64,000 nt of DNA from Adiantum capillus-veneris (lineage: Eukaryota > Streptophyta > Polypodiopsida > Polypodiales > Pteridaceae): positions 76,282,872 to 76,346,871 of the forward strand of contig CM043953.1 in NCBI GenBank assembly GCA_014529385.2. The letters are read 5' to 3'. The translations under genes and the position numbers were made by a program. The stretch's first letter is position 1, and the number at the start of each line of letters is the position of its first letter. Below are positions 10,374 through 23,500 of this stretch, in pieces. The notes under the pieces are model-generated. The model saw only the letters and a program-made list of their open reading frames with translations, ran no database searches and was not told the DNA's origin.

Positions 10374-13100
10374 ATGAGTTTCGAGTGTTCGTCTTTTTCT
10401 CTATCAACTCTAGGAATGGAGAATGCTTCTTTTCCTGATGAAAACACCAATTTGAACTTGCAATCCTCAGCCCCTTCATCTTTAACACTTACCCAAAGAA
10501 AGAACACACATCATCTTCATGTTGATGTATTGCAAGAGTATGCACCGTTGCAAAAACGTGGGAGGGAGTCTTTTTTATCTCAACGAAAGAAAGAACTTGG
10601 AAGGACAAACAAGGAACATCATGTGGATTTGTGGACCAATGGGTCTATTTATCCAAAGGATCCTACAGCAAATGCGCCACCTCTCTTTGCTAATACCACT
10701 AACCTCTTACATTTCACTGGCGATGGCAAGGATGGGCTATTGGGATACACCGAACATTTGGAAATGAGAGGATTGAATGCGAAAAGGCAAAGAAACTTCT
10801 TGGCAATGGAGAACATGCAGCTGAAGAAACTTAATGAAGCATGCTCTCAAAAGATTTCATCAAACAAAGAGACAATCCAAGGCCTTGAGAAGAAGATCAC
10901 AAGTTTGCGAAAGAAAGACACCGTGCTTGGTAGTCGGAAAAGAAAACGAGATCTGTGCAACATTGAGAACATGAAGATTGGTAGTGGTGGCCTAAAAAAA
11001 CAAATACGAGCTTTAAGGTATCTTGAAGTTTGTTTCTGCTTTTGTATCTTCAATGTGCTTCACTAAGAAATAGATACACTTTCCTATACATGATTATAAC
11101 ACATGCTGCTTTTTTGGCAGGTCTTTACTGCATTCAAACTCGAATGGTGCAGGCTTCGATGCCGGAGTGCATTACAGTCGTCTAGTTCCAAAAGAAGTAG
11201 TTGAAGAGATGATAACTCAGAAAAAATTTTGTAAGTTGAAAGGGAGGCTCCTTACCTCCTGCATGAATGAGAATCAGCTGGAACCAATGGAAGTGCAAGT
11301 AATCCTTGATGAGAGTGGCATCTTGCAGATGGGATACAGGGCACTCGTCAAAGCATTAGCTAAAAAGTCTCAAAATAAACTACAGAGAGGATCATTGCTG
11401 CCAAAGCCATCACATGTAAAGGTTGCTCGCCGGCACGTAAACAATGAGGTGTTTGAGAAACTTGGGTCACAATTCCATATTGAAGCAACGTTCTTAGGCA
11501 AGGGCGGCAGAGAGGTACAATTTAACGAGCACAACAACCTCTTTGTTGATCTTGAAGCATTGCAAAGGTATACAATTCACTTATTTGACATTAGTCGAGA
11601 GGAGTGCCGTGGGGTTCTCAAGTTTTTTCTGAAGCTCAACGAGTGCGAGGTCCTGAAGAACAAGAAGCTAGAGTGAGTCACCATTACCCTCATGAACAAA
11701 GCTCTAGATCCATCAATAACGAAAGAGGATCCACGATACTTCAGAGTGCAATCCGAAAACAACATTCTAACTCTAGGATCATTTCAGGTATACTTTGTTC
11801 ACTCTATGATAACAAAAATATTGATTATTTGGTTGTTGATTTTGTGTTTTCATTTTTCACTGCTGCAGGTTGATAAGGAAAATTTTGAAATCCTCGATTG
11901 GGTTTTTAGTCAAACCCAAATTCCTTCTATCATTAGTGAACAAAGAAACAGAGCCGTTCTTTCAGTGGATGGATTTGGTGACTATACAGTGGAATGGCAC
12001 ATGGCAGGTGACTTAAAGACTCTTAAGTGTATGTACAACATAACACACGGAGCAGCTGTGGCAAATCCATGCTTATATTGCATGGCTGATACACAATCTC
12101 TTGAGAGTGTGCAATGAAATAGAGCTCCCAACAGACATCTTCAAGATAAAAATTTTAGACCAGTGCTTGATATTCCTCTGAGTAGAGTTCACATCTGTAC
12201 ACTTCATGCACTCTGTCGAATAAGTGAAAAGGTGGTTCATTTGTACATATGTTTTGCATGGACATTAAAGCCAGAGAGTGAGTAGAAAAGAGTGATCAAA
12301 GCATTAGAGGGAGTGCTCTCAGACATTGGTTTGCATGGAGGCAATGTCAAAATTGAAGAGGATCCTAAGATGTCTCAAAGTCGTTACAAGGTACCTAGGA
12401 AAGCATCAATAGGCGGCATGAAGGCAAGAAGGTTTCTTGGGTTTAGCCTCAAAGATTCAGATAGAGAAGAAAGGACAAACCTGTTCAACAAATGGAAACA
12501 ATTACATAAAGTGGTTAAAGACAATGCTGGTGGTGGGGCAATCTAGAATCACAAGGTGAACGTGTAAAAATCACTAGATAAAATTTTTCACTACGTTGAG
12601 TAGCATTCTTGGGACCAAAGTAAGCTCACATCATTTCAAGCAGCCTTGCTAAATTGGAAAAAGGCTTACCTTACAGGGTGGGGTGGGTAACATATCACAC
12701 ATTACATGGTGGGTTAGCATTCTATGCATACAAAACAAAATTCTAAATTGTACTCTACTGACCATTTTGTTTTATTTCAAAGCAGCACATATTGTTCAAC
12801 CGTGGTCCATATTTTGCCAAGGCATACGGCCACTATCAATATGGTCCACACAAGGCATGGAAAAAACCCACTACATGGCAAGAACAGGTTATTTTAAGCA
12901 CACTATACATGGGGGAGAAAAGGATAAGGCCAATAGCCTATTAGAGTTACACAAATGGACTTATAGACGACTAATTCATAGAGCAAGGCAGAAGGAACTT
13001 CTTAAGAGTTCAAAATTACACGGTCTTTACAACACATCCGCAAAGAGAAGAAACAGATAGCTTCGGGAGCTTCAAATGCGGGGGAGCGCCATCCGAGGTG
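10374..13100 (+). pseudogene. Element A gene 1: transposase-like protein, decayed
   Basis: Exon 1 (about 10374 or 10416 to 11017) has a coiled-coil, Lys-rich segment (KKITSLRKKD, SRKRKRD). A GT-AG intron (11018-11120) joins in frame to exon 2 (11121-11787). A second intron (11788-11868) joins to an exon with LSVDGFGDYTVEWH, GDLKTLKCMYNI, NPCLYCM and IPLSRVHICTLHALCRI. The spaced acidic residues and PCLYC knuckle resemble the RNase H-like core of eukaryotic cut-and-paste transposases with an inserted Cys motif; I cannot name the superfamily. In-frame TGA at 11674 and 12115, TAG near 12283 and 12544 and a frame change after 12780 (FNRGPYFAKAYGHYQYG in another frame) make it a pseudogene. It ends near 13100, convergent with the minus-strand gene that resumes across the LTR insertion. 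Confidence 0.65.
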
Positions 13101-13142
13101 GCGATGCTCACGAGTTAGGAGCCGGAGAAGATGGACCTGAGC

Positions 13143-13147
13143 CCGTC
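13143..13147. repeat. Target-site duplication CCGTC, left
   Basis: CCGTC immediately before the left LTR terminus; the same five bases follow the right LTR at 24085. Confidence 0.9.
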
Positions 13148-16100
13148 TGTGAGGGCCATACCCAGACTCAACCCTACTCACCTCCCTCAGTCCTCCAGAT
13201 CGTTCCAGGGAATGACATAGATCTATCTGCAGGTATCCCTCCCACTTGGGACCGACACTCAGACAAGACTCCGGTCTATCTTGAATGCCAACCCAAGGGG
13301 GTACATCCCTTCATTCAACGATTCTATCGGCTTCTCATAATCAATCTATCCTTGAAACTTTCCGCACCCAAAATCATGGTCCTTAGTCTTGATTCTCTTA
13401 ATCTTTAACTTGAGGATCTTCTCTTGCTTTCTTGTTCTCCCTTGGTTCATGGCGATAACCCCTTTCTCCTGAAAAGCAGGCACAACAGTTACTACTTTTC
13501 CCTAAGAAAAGAGATCTTGCAATCCTACCTGGTCTCGCTCGTCCCCGATTACCCGTTTTTATCCCACGTAGTCCTAGTGTTTAACATAAAAATTTTAAAT
13601 CAACATCTGGCCATCTGACCCTCTGGATCCGCCTACCCACCGAACCATTTCATGAAAATCCCTTCATGAGGTAGTACTTCACTACTACAAAATCAAGAAG
13701 ACAGCATTCTATCACACATCATCAAACAACAAGCAGCATACAATCTGTTGCATACCCTCGTTCAGGGAAATTCATCTGGTTGTTCCCACCAGATCTTTAT
13801 TTAGAAACTTTGAATTCATTTCCTTTCCTTTATCTTCTATAATTAGCTTGTAACTAGTTTCCTAACTAATCATGCAACACATTTAGTTTCAACCAATTCA
13901 TCTTGTCTGCCTATTCAGAACAAGATAATCGGTTACAAGCCATCAAAATGGCAACACCTTCACAATATTTCCCAGAATTAAGTGTTTGGGAAAGGCTCAT
14001 CAAGTGATTTCATCATTCCTTCCTAAGCATTTTATTTCGAGAGGTATAGCACCATCTGGTGACAGATGCACAGGATAGCCCCTATATTCCTAGCCTTTTC
14101 AGTTCCTTTTAAGAAACCAAGTCGAAAAAATTTCCTTAATTAAATTCACATCATCCTCCTTGAGTATCACCTTCTCATCCATCTACTGGCATCAAGCCAT
14201 ACCCGGATTATGGTCGATTTCCAATAAGATACCGCGGGTACTTCACCCAGTCGGGCAAAAATAAAACAAACCCATTCATCCCTTATGCCTGGGGCACGAA
14301 TGACCTAGGTATAACAACTTACCGATTACACTGCCCTAGCCGAAAAGGGCCAATCTCCGTCAAGTTCCCAAGAGAATCCTCTCAATGGGCCGGCCTTTCA
14401 ATCAAATTGACCCCAAGAAGATCCATCTTGGTTTCCGGTCATTTCCATGCAATCTTCAAAACTCCTAGTTAAATCTATGTTTTGCAATGGGCTATCCCTA
14501 TCACTCTCGAGATTCTTTTTTAACTCCTAGTTGGTAATTTCTAGGTTCATTCATTTATAAACCTTAATTCCTACTTTCATTAATTATCTACCAGCCAAAT
14601 TTATTTAGAAAATACAAGTGCTTTTTTGCCATAGGCATTTGATGGTTAATGTCTCTTCGACAAAACCAACTTTTTAAGTTCAATCCCCGTTTTGTCGATT
14701 CCGAGGTTTTTGCAATCCTTTGCCATCCATGGGACATCTCGAAGCTTGTAGAGTATTCGGTTCAAAACAACACGGAGGTCAATTCCGCGAAGTTATCCCC
14801 TATCCCCCCCATCCCGTATTTGCAAACAAACTTGAAATTGACAACTTTAGAAATACTCATTAATATCATAAGCTGAACTACTTCTATCGAGTTTAGACAA
14901 CTACTCTTTTCTTATGGTGCCTAGCTTTCCATTTTAGGAAGCTAGAAGGTCGTCCTATAATTTATGAGTCTTTCCATTAAAGCTTACACCTAAGTGAAAA
15001 GTTACCATTAATGCTTAGCTTAAGAGCAAAAATCTACCTTTGAAACTTAACTTAATGATGCATAGATACTCTTAGCACTTAACCTTAATTGCGAGGTTTC
15101 CATTAAAGCTTAAACTTAAAATACAAGGTAGTCACTAAAGCTTACACCTAAGTGCAAAGTTACCATTAAATCTTGCTTAAGAGTGTAAATCTACCTTGGA
15201 ATCTTAGCTTAATGACACATAGATACTCTTAGCACTTAACCCTAGTTGCGAGGTTTCCATTAAAGCTTAAACCTAAAATACAAGGTAGTCACTAAAGCTT
15301 ACATCTAAGTGCAAAGTTACCATTAAAGCTTAGCTTACGAGAGCAAATCTACCTTTGAAGCTTAACTTTGATGCATAGATAGTCTTATCACTTGACCCTA
15401 ATTGCGAAGTTTCTATTAAAGCTTAAACCTAAAGATACAAGGTAGTCACTAAAGCTTACACCTAAGTGCAAAGTTACCATTAAATCTTAGCTTACGAGAG
15501 CAAATCTACCTTTGAAGCTTAACTTTATGATGCATAGATACTCTTATCACTTGATCCTAGTTGCAAGGTTTCCATTAAATCTTAAACCTAAAAATATAAG
15601 GTAGTCACTAAAGCTTACACCTAAGTGCAAAGTTACCATTAAAGGTTAGCTTACGAGTGAAAATCTACCTTTGAAGCTTAACTTTATGATGCATAGATAC
15701 TCTTATCACTTGACCCTAATTGCAACGTTTCCATTAAAGCTTAAACCTAAAAATACAAGGTAGTCACTAAGGCTTACATCTAAGCGCAAATTTACCATTA
15801 AAGCTTAGCTTACGAGTGCAAATATACCTTGAAGCTTAACTTAATGATGCATAACTACCATTAATACTTAACCTTAATTCCAAGGTTACCATTAAAGCTT
15901 AAACCTAAAATGATGCACATAAATCTTCCTAGTATTAAAACACATGGATTAATTAATCCTATTAGAAATGAAGATTACCTCCTCTAAACAAGAGGGAACT
16001 GGGGTTGAAGTCCTTCTTGAAGAGATGTGAGGTTCAAGGAGGAAGGGAAGGGGTTTAGGATGAAGAGGAAGGAGAGAGGATCTTCTTCACAAAACTCTCA

Positions 16101-16651
16101 AGGGTTTGGCCTTCAAGAGAGGGAGAGAGCAAGAGCAAGGTTTAATGGAAATCTTGATTTACTTAAGCATAATATTGAGCATGATAAGTATGCAAGTATC
16201 TTAGCAATATGTGTGTGTAAAGTTACAAAGGAGAGGGGGTGCTTATATATGAAATGGTGGGTATTCTTTTCTCAATTCCTATTGGATCCCAATTCTCCTC
16301 TCAATTGCTATTGGACCCCAATTGTCTTCTTAACTCCTATTGACCCCAATTTTCTTCTTAGTTCTTATCTCTTAACTTTATCTTTCAATCAAGTTAGTCA
16401 CTTTTTTCTCCCAGTTCCCGATCTAGATCAGTTCCCACGCGGCTTTTGACAAAGAAGTATAAAAATAATCTGAATCTTATTTTTTGGAAAAATATAGGGA
16501 TGACGTAATTTCTTATCCAAAATATCCTTGTCTTTTCATTCTGGAGTAAAGTCTCGTCCGCATGACATCTTTGTTAGTCTCACTTTTTCTAAAATATTTT
16601 CTAGGATGAAAAAGTTCTGAATGGCTTTAGGGTTTAGGGAGGGACCTTACA
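13148..16651 (-). repeat. 3' LTR (3.5 kb) of the giant-LTR element
   Basis: Ends TGTGAGGGCC on the left and GACCTTACA on the right (plus strand), with terminal TG...CA. Highly similar to 20532-24084, with scattered substitutions and small indels, including in the internal array. It contains no credible gene. ORFs such as the one at 16027-16449 are partly conserved between LTRs only because the LTRs are copies of one another. Confidence 0.92.
14975..15915. repeat. About 157-bp tandem array inside the left LTR
   Basis: Six or so copies of a unit recognisable by GGTAGTCACTAAAGCTTACA (starts near 15132, 15288, 15445, 15604, 15761). Each unit is itself built of degenerate CATTAAAGCTTA/AAGCTTAA blocks. 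Rich in HindIII-like AAGCTT. Confidence 0.88.
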
Positions 16652-17531
16652 AACTCCCTAACAAAAAGAAAGAGTTGTCCTCAGCTTGGGACATGCTTTA
16701 GAGAATAGTCAACTCGATCTTCGATCAACTTATGATTGAAGATGGTCAGTAACTTTAGGGTATTTAGATTAAAGGACAGTGAAGCTAGTATGGACCTTGA
16801 ATAATACACTTCTCTTGTATTTTTAGCACTGACTCAAAAGCCTTAATGACTCAGGGTTACTTTAATTACTGAGTGTGATCTTACTCAACTAGGTATTTTT
16901 CCTTTGGTGTGACCGGATTGTGTTTCTATTGTGAGGTCTGAAGATCATTTCTTCACTTCGCTCTCTATCTAGCTTCAATACGCTTTGTAAAAATCTTACC
17001 ATTCTTACCTAGACTTTACCTTATCCGTTTTGTGCGTTGACTCATTTCACTATTTTTATCATCCAACTGATACCATGTTCTTGACAGTTCAATGATTTCA
17101 TACCGATCTTGCAATATCTCCTCCCTTGTGTACCCAATTTATTTTCTCCATCCTTATTTATCTTTTGTCTATAGCTTACTAGATCATCTTTCACTTGGTA
17201 ATCAGATATTTCACGTATCATAACAACTAGACTTGTAAAGCACCATTGACGATTTGAATCTCTAGAGATGCTTGAATTCCATAAATATGATGATTGGTTA
17301 CATTCGCATAAAAATTACATCAAAAGTGCCATCGATATCTTGAAGAATAATTATAAGTTGTTCGAAGAACCAACCAAAAATATGATCAAGGGTTTGGACA
17401 AAAGGGAGATATTGATTTGATTCCAAAAGTTCCACAATATCTGAATACAAGCTTACAGAATTTCCCTAGCTTTAAGAAGCTGCGTTTGGATTTGACTCTT
17501 GAGAAAAACTTGTTCACCTTCGCTAAAGCCT
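16652..17531. other. Internal region next to 3' LTR, no gene
   Basis: Minus-strand 3' end of the giant-LTR element. The polypurine-like stretch TTAGGGAGTT precedes the LTR on the minus strand. Otherwise AT-rich sequence with no coding signal. Confidence 0.5.
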
Positions 17532-18235
17532 CTAGCGGATGCGGTGAAGATCAGTGTAACTCTTCTGCCTATCACTAGCTCTCTTCAGGTTGTCTCTAAT
17601 GACTAGAAGTTGATGATCCATCTCTTCTAGGGTAGAATTAGCGGCACGAACATGAAGAGCTGGGTCGGCTAATCGAAGAGGGACTAAACATTCCTGACCA
17701 TACAGGGCTTTAAAGGGTGACATTTCCAGGCTGCGATGGTGAGAAGAGTTATAAACTCAACCAAGGAAAGAAACTTGATCCATTGCTGGGGTTGTTGTTT
17801 GCAGTATGCTCGAAGCATATCTTCAATGACTTGATTCACTCACTCAGTTTGCCCATCACTCTTCGGATGATATGCTGAGATGAGATTTCGTTGGGTACCC
17901 AGAGAGCGAAACATGGCTTGCCAAAACTTAGAAGGGAATTTGGCATCCCAATCACTGATGATTCTTGTAGGGATTCCATGTAATCGTATTACTTCTTTGA
18001 CAAATACTTGGGCTATGTCGATGGTAGCGATTGTCTGCTTGACTGGAATTAGATGAGCCACCTTAGTGAGCTTATCTATTATGACCAAATAGAATCATAG
18101 TTTCCAGTTGTCTTTTGAAGACTAGTGACAAAGTCCATACTTAGACATTCCCACTTCATCTGAGGAATATCTAGGGGCTGAAGCTTTTCAGGTAGTAAAA
18201 GAAGACCATCTGCTAAGGTATAGTTAGTTAAGTGT
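17532..18235 (-). pseudogene. Gypsy integrase remnant in the giant-LTR element
   Basis: From about 18185 the minus strand encodes WECLSMDFVTSLQKT, then IDKLTKVAHLIPVKQT, HGIPTRIISDWDAKF and LISAYHPKSDGQTE (18088-17840), the integrase core with its second Asp (SDWD) and the Glu of DGQTE. After a TGA the frame continues with VNQVIEDMLRAYC. 17723-17532 carries SPFKALYGQECLVPL and an integrase C-terminal helix. Stops and a frame change are present. This places the element in Ty3/gypsy. No RT can be found upstream. Confidence 0.85.
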
Positions 18236-18748
18236 TCCCTAGGGCTCTGAGATTGAATCTCTTGTAGAAGAGGTTTAAAATAGGGGTCTACCTGAATTTC
18301 TTGTTGAAATTCCTCGGGTAAAGAAGAGCTAAGGAGTGAATTAGTCAGGGTTGATGAGGATAGGACTATTGGTCAAGAGGTCTTTAAGTCTATTGAAGGT
18401 AGCATCTCTCCCCAAAAAAAAAAAAAGAATGAGCTATCCTCAACTCGAATAAAGTATGTAATTGATGTAGATTCTTGGATACGTCTTGCAACTTAACTTC
18501 TTGTTAATGCTTTCAACTTGACTTCTCTCTTACACTTCGTCATCCCAAAAAATCTACTAATATAATATTGGAGTCATGGAAAATCTTTCTTAATAAGCTA
18601 TCTTCTTGAATAATTCATCGCATTTGTAGCCTCTTCGATACGCTACTTCCTCTTTATAAGCTATTGGTAATCCCTTCTTTCTTAGCACTTGTTATCCTCT
18701 TATTTTTGTGATCTTCACTCTCTTGTAACTTAGTCATTTTCTTATCTG
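18236..18748. other. Internal region, no clear gene
   Basis: Decayed sequence upstream of the integrase in element orientation, with a poly-A run at 18413-18425. Nothing further is recognisable. Confidence 0.4.
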
Positions 18749-19250
18749 ATGGCGTCTTGGCAAGAAGACTTGGTTCTTCCTGTATGCATCTCTCACTTGC
18801 AGAGTGCAGATGAGGCAGTTAAAAGACAGTTCTTAGTGCGATACAAAGATCTCCTCTTTCCTCAGCCAAATTCTTGTGTCGTTCAGACGATATGGAAGAC
18901 ATGGCGACATCTCACAAGAGTGACTCTCTGGGGTAGAGAACATTTCCGCAACAATACCCGACTTGCTATGGTTACAGAGGCTCTGGGACTTGGCCCTCGA
19001 TACTACTACATCAAAAGGACACTAGGTCTTGGGTTCTCCGCAAGGTTGTTCTTGATTGTGCAGTTTTATCGCCCATTCCAAGATTTGTCTCGATACCATC
19101 TCGAGTCTTCCTCTTAGAGGTCCTTTTCTCTTCTCAGCTCATACCCGAGATATTGCTCAAGCTGTTTCTCATAGAACCATTCCAGAGGGTGAGCGTCCTA
19201 ACATGTGTGGCACTTGCGATACTTGGTTATGTGATAGAGGATCTTCATGA
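18749..19250 (+). CDS. Antisense hypothetical ORF in the giant-LTR element
   Basis: ATG at 18749 opens 122 residues (SWQEDLVLPVCISHLQ; TIWKTWRHLTRVTLWGREHF; YYIKRTLGLGFSARLFLIVQFYR). A frame change near 19100 continues to 19250 with SHRTIPEGERPNMCGTCDT. The sense of the element is minus, so this lies antisense and upstream of the integrase. Composition (Trp, Arg, Cys; few repeats) looks protein-like, but I recognise no family. Antisense ORFs have been described in some plant Ty3/gypsy lineages. It could equally be captured host sequence or a chance ORF. Confidence 0.35.
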
Positions 19251-20518
19251 GTGGTAAACTTTCTTGCCTCTCTTTGTAATTACTTCCTGCCTCCCTTGTA
19301 ATCCTTTTTGGCCTTAATTGAAGAAATAACCATTTTTTGAAAAATTTGAGTATTGTCCGTACTTCCTTGTGTTGAAATGTCAGTCTTTCCTCTTTAATGA
19401 AATTCTTAAGGACATCTCAGGAAAAGGTCTTTTGTCTATGATAGTCTTGAGTAAAGATTCCAACTTTGAGTTCTTGGCTAACTCAAAAGTTTGTTTTCTT
19501 ATTCTCCTTCGAAGTTTAAATGTCTGCAATATATATGAGCTTATCTATTGCACTTTCCCATCTTGATTCCTTGTGAGTTTTTAAGAATTTAAAAATAATA
19601 TTGGACCATACCATATCTCTTTGGTCCCAATCCCAGCTTTCTCTCATCATTACAATCCAAAAATTATTCAATATTTGTATGTGTCCGCATAGGGTTAAAC
19701 GTGTAACTTAATTCGATCCACATGTTCTCCATTTCTTAGTAGAAATGGCACTTTCCTTGGGAGAGAAAAGTCCGATAAGGTGTCTCAACATGATTAACGT
19801 GTTATCTGGTTTGGCTATCCCCATTCTTTCAGGACTATCCTATAAACTTCTTCTTCTTAAATATTTCAAGCCATCAGTAATTTCAAAACGAGTCTTGCTA
19901 TATATACTTATAGCTTTATCTTTTGCTAATCACAATAACTTCTTGGATTTCTTCATTATTACTCAAATTATCTTCCAGTCAATGTCCCAAAAATTAATTC
20001 TTCATGTGGTAGCTACTTTACCCAATCTTGCTCCTATTACTAAGCTTAAGGGAGAATGACAAGTAAAGTTCAATAAAAGTTTCATCCATGCCACTTTCAT
20101 GTGTCTTCGCACAAGTGCATGCGTCTTCATTCATTTATGCCACTTCCATGCGTCTTTGCACAAGTGCATTACATATTCTTTCACAAATTTCTATATCGTT
20201 CATTTCCAAATTTACTCACACTTTCCACTTGCTTAAATCCCAGGCACGTCAAGTATAGGTTTTTGGAAATAAGAGCTCCCTAAAATATTCCAGCATAGCG
20301 AGCTTTCACTCTAGCGTAGCTGCTTCCATCCTCTCATAGATAATCCGTTGAATTTCTTCTAGCAGATCCCAAGCTAGCTTGAAATTTTTTGAATAATTAT
20401 TGGAAACATCAAGACTTCATTTTGTAATATAATTGAAATTTGGGTGCTCGATAGAGTTGTTTTTCTCTGATGCATTAAATTTAACTCCAAAATTCCAAGG
20501 TCCAAGATTCAAATTAGA
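19251..20518. other. 5' internal region of giant-LTR element, no gene
   Basis: AT-rich leader-like sequence between the primer site and the antisense ORF. It has a local duplication of a CATGTGTCTTCGCACAAGTGCAT-like phrase near 20100-20170. No gag frame is recognisable. Confidence 0.45.
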
Positions 20519-20530
20519 CTCTGATACCAC
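20519..20530 (-). other. Primer-binding site, initiator Met-tRNA type
   Basis: Plus-strand CTCTGATACCAC reads GTGGTATCAGAG on the minus strand, one base from the LTR end at 20532. It fixes the element orientation. Confidence 0.9.
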
Positions 20531-20531
20531 T

Positions 20532-23500
20532 TGTGAGGGCCATACCCACACTCGACCCTACTCACCTCCCTCAGTCCTCCAGACTGTTCCAGGGAATGAC
20601 GTAGATCTATCTGCAGGTATCCCTTCCACTTGGGACCAACACTTAGATAGGTTTTCGGTCTATATCGAATGCCAATCCAAGGGGGTACATCTATTCATTC
20701 AATGATTCTATCTGCTTCTCATAATCAATCTGTCCTTGACAGCTTTCTGCACCCAAAATCGTGGTCCTTAGTCTTGATTCTCTTAATCTTTAACTTGAGG
20801 ATCTGCTCTTCCTTTCTTGTTCTCCCTTGGTTCATGGCGATAACCCCTTTTTCCTGACAAGTAGGCACATCAGTTATCACTTTCCCCTAAGAAAAGAGAT
20901 CTTGCAATCGTACCTGGTCTCGCTCGTCCCCGATTACCCATTTTTATCCCACGTAGTCCTAGCCTTTAACATAAAATTTTTAAATCAACATCCGGCCATC
21001 TGACCCTCCGGATCCTCCCACCCACCGAACCATTTCATGAAAATCCCTTCCCAAGGTAGTACTTAACTACTACAAAATCAAGAAGACAGCAGTCTATCAC
21101 ACATCATCAAACAACAAGCAGCATGCAATCTGTTGCATACCCTTGTTCAGGGAAATTCATCTGGTTGTTCCCACCAGATCTTTATTTAGAAAATTTTAAT
21201 TCATTTCCTTTCCTTTATCTGCTATAATTAGCTTGTAACTAGTTTCCTAACTAATCATGCAGCACATTTAGTTTCAACCAATTCATCTTGCCTCCCCATT
21301 CAGGACAAGATAATTGGTTACAAGCCATCAAAATGGCAACATCTTCATAATATTTCCCAGAATTAAGTGTTTGGGAAAGGCTCATCAAGTGATTTAGTCA
21401 TTCCTTCCTGAGCATTTTATTTCGAGAGGTATAGCACCATCTGGTATCAGATGCACAAGATAGCCCCGATATTCCTAGCATGTCCAGTTCCTTTTTAAGC
21501 AACCAAGTCAAACAAATTTCCTTAATTAAATTCACATCATCCTCCCTGATTATGACCTTCTTTTCCAACTATTGGAATCAGGCCATACCCGGATTATGGC
21601 CGATTTCCAATAAGATACCGCGGGTACTTCACCCGGCCGGGAAAAAATAAAACAAACCCATTCATTTCTTATCCCTCGGGCATGAATGACCTAGGTATAA
21701 CAACTTGCCGCTTACGCTGCCCTAGCAAAAAAGGGCCAATCTCCGTCAAGTTCCCCAAGAAAATCCTCTCAATAGGCCAGCTTTTCAATCAAATTGACCC
21801 CAAGACTATCCATCTTGGTTTTCGATCATTTCCATGCAATCTTGAAAACTCCTAGTTAAATCTATGTTTTGCAATGGGCTATCCCTCTCACCTCTCGAGA
21901 TTCCTTTTGAACTCCTAGTTGGTAATTTTCAGGTTCATTCATTTATAAACCTTAATTCCTACTTTCATTAATTATCTACTAGCCAAGTTTATTTAGGAAA
22001 TACAAGCGAGTTTTTGCCATAAGCATTTGATGGTTAATGTCTCTTCAAAAATGCCAACTTTTTAAGTTCATTCCCTGTTTTGTCGATTCCCAGGTTTTTG
22101 CAATCCTTTGCCATCCATGGGACATCTCCATGGAAGCTTGTAGAGTTTTCGGTTCAAAACAACACGGAGGTCAATTCCGCGAAGTTATCCCCTATCTCCC
22201 CCACTACGTATTTGCAAACAAACTTGAAATTGACAACTTTAGAAATACTCATCAATACCAAAAAATGAACTACTTCTATCGAGTTTAGACAACTACTTAT
22301 TTCTTATGGTGCCTACCTTCCATTTTAGGAAGCTAGAAGGTCGTCTTATAATTTATGAGTCTTCGAGCTTTCCATTAAAGCTTAAAACTAAAATACAAGG
22401 TAGTCACTAAATCTTATACCTAAGTGTACAGTTACCATTAATGCTTAGCTTAAGAGTGCAAATCTACCTTTGAAACTGAACTTAATGATGCATAGATACT
22501 CTTAGCACTTAACCCTAATTGCAAGGTTTTCGTTAGAGCTTAAACCTAAAATACAAGGTAGTCACTAAAACTTACACCTAAGTGCAAAGTTACCATTAAA
22601 GCTTAGCTTAAGAGTGAAAATCTACCTTGGAAGCTTAGCTTAATGATGCATAGATACTCTTACACTTAACCCTAGTTGCGAGGTTTCCATTAAATCTTAA
22701 ACCTAAAATACAAGGTAGTCACTAAAGCTTACATATAAGTGCAAATGTACCATTAAAGCTTAGCTTACGAGAGAAAATCTACCTTTGAAGCTTAACTTTA
22801 TGATGCATAGACACTCTTATCTCTTGACCCTAATTGCAAGGTTTCCATTTAAGCTTAAACCTAAAAATACAAGGTAATCACTAAAGCTTACACCTAAGTA
22901 CAAAGTTAACATTAAAGATTATCTTACAAGAGAAAATCTACCTTTGAAGCTTAACTTTATGATGCATAGATACTCTTAGCACTTGACCTTAATTGCAAGG
23001 TTTCCATTAAATCTTAAACCTAAAAGTACAAGGTAGTCACTAAAGCTTACACCTAAGTGCAAAGTTACCATTAAAGCTTAGCTTACGAGTGCAAATCTAC
23101 CTTTGAAGCTTAACTTTATGATGCATAGATACTCTTATCACTTGACCCTAATTGCAAGGTTTCCATTAAAGCTTAAACCTAAAAATACAAGGTAGTCACT
23201 AAGGCTTACATCTAAGTGAAAAGTTACCATTAAAGCTTAGCTTACGAGTGCAAATCTACTTTGAAGCTTAACTTAATGATGCATAACTACCATTAATACT
23301 TAACCCTAATTCCAAGGTTACCATTAAAGCTTAAACCTAAAATGTTGCACATAAACCTTCCTAGTATTAAAACACATGGATTAATTAATCCTACTAGAAA
23401 TGAAGATTACCTCCTTTAAACAAGAGGGAACTGGGGTTGAAGTCCTTCTTGAAGAGATGTGAGGCTCAAGGAGGAAGGAAAGGGATTTAGGATGAAGAGG

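Noticed and set aside
10519-10767. Second ORF overlapping the element A gene 1 first exon
   Set aside because: It is another frame of the same exon; the 10374-11017 frame splices correctly into the next exon and this one does not.
16027-16449. ORF present in both giant LTRs (16027-16449 and 23459-23764)
   Set aside because: Shared only because the LTRs are copies; low-complexity composition, and the two versions differ by frameshift.
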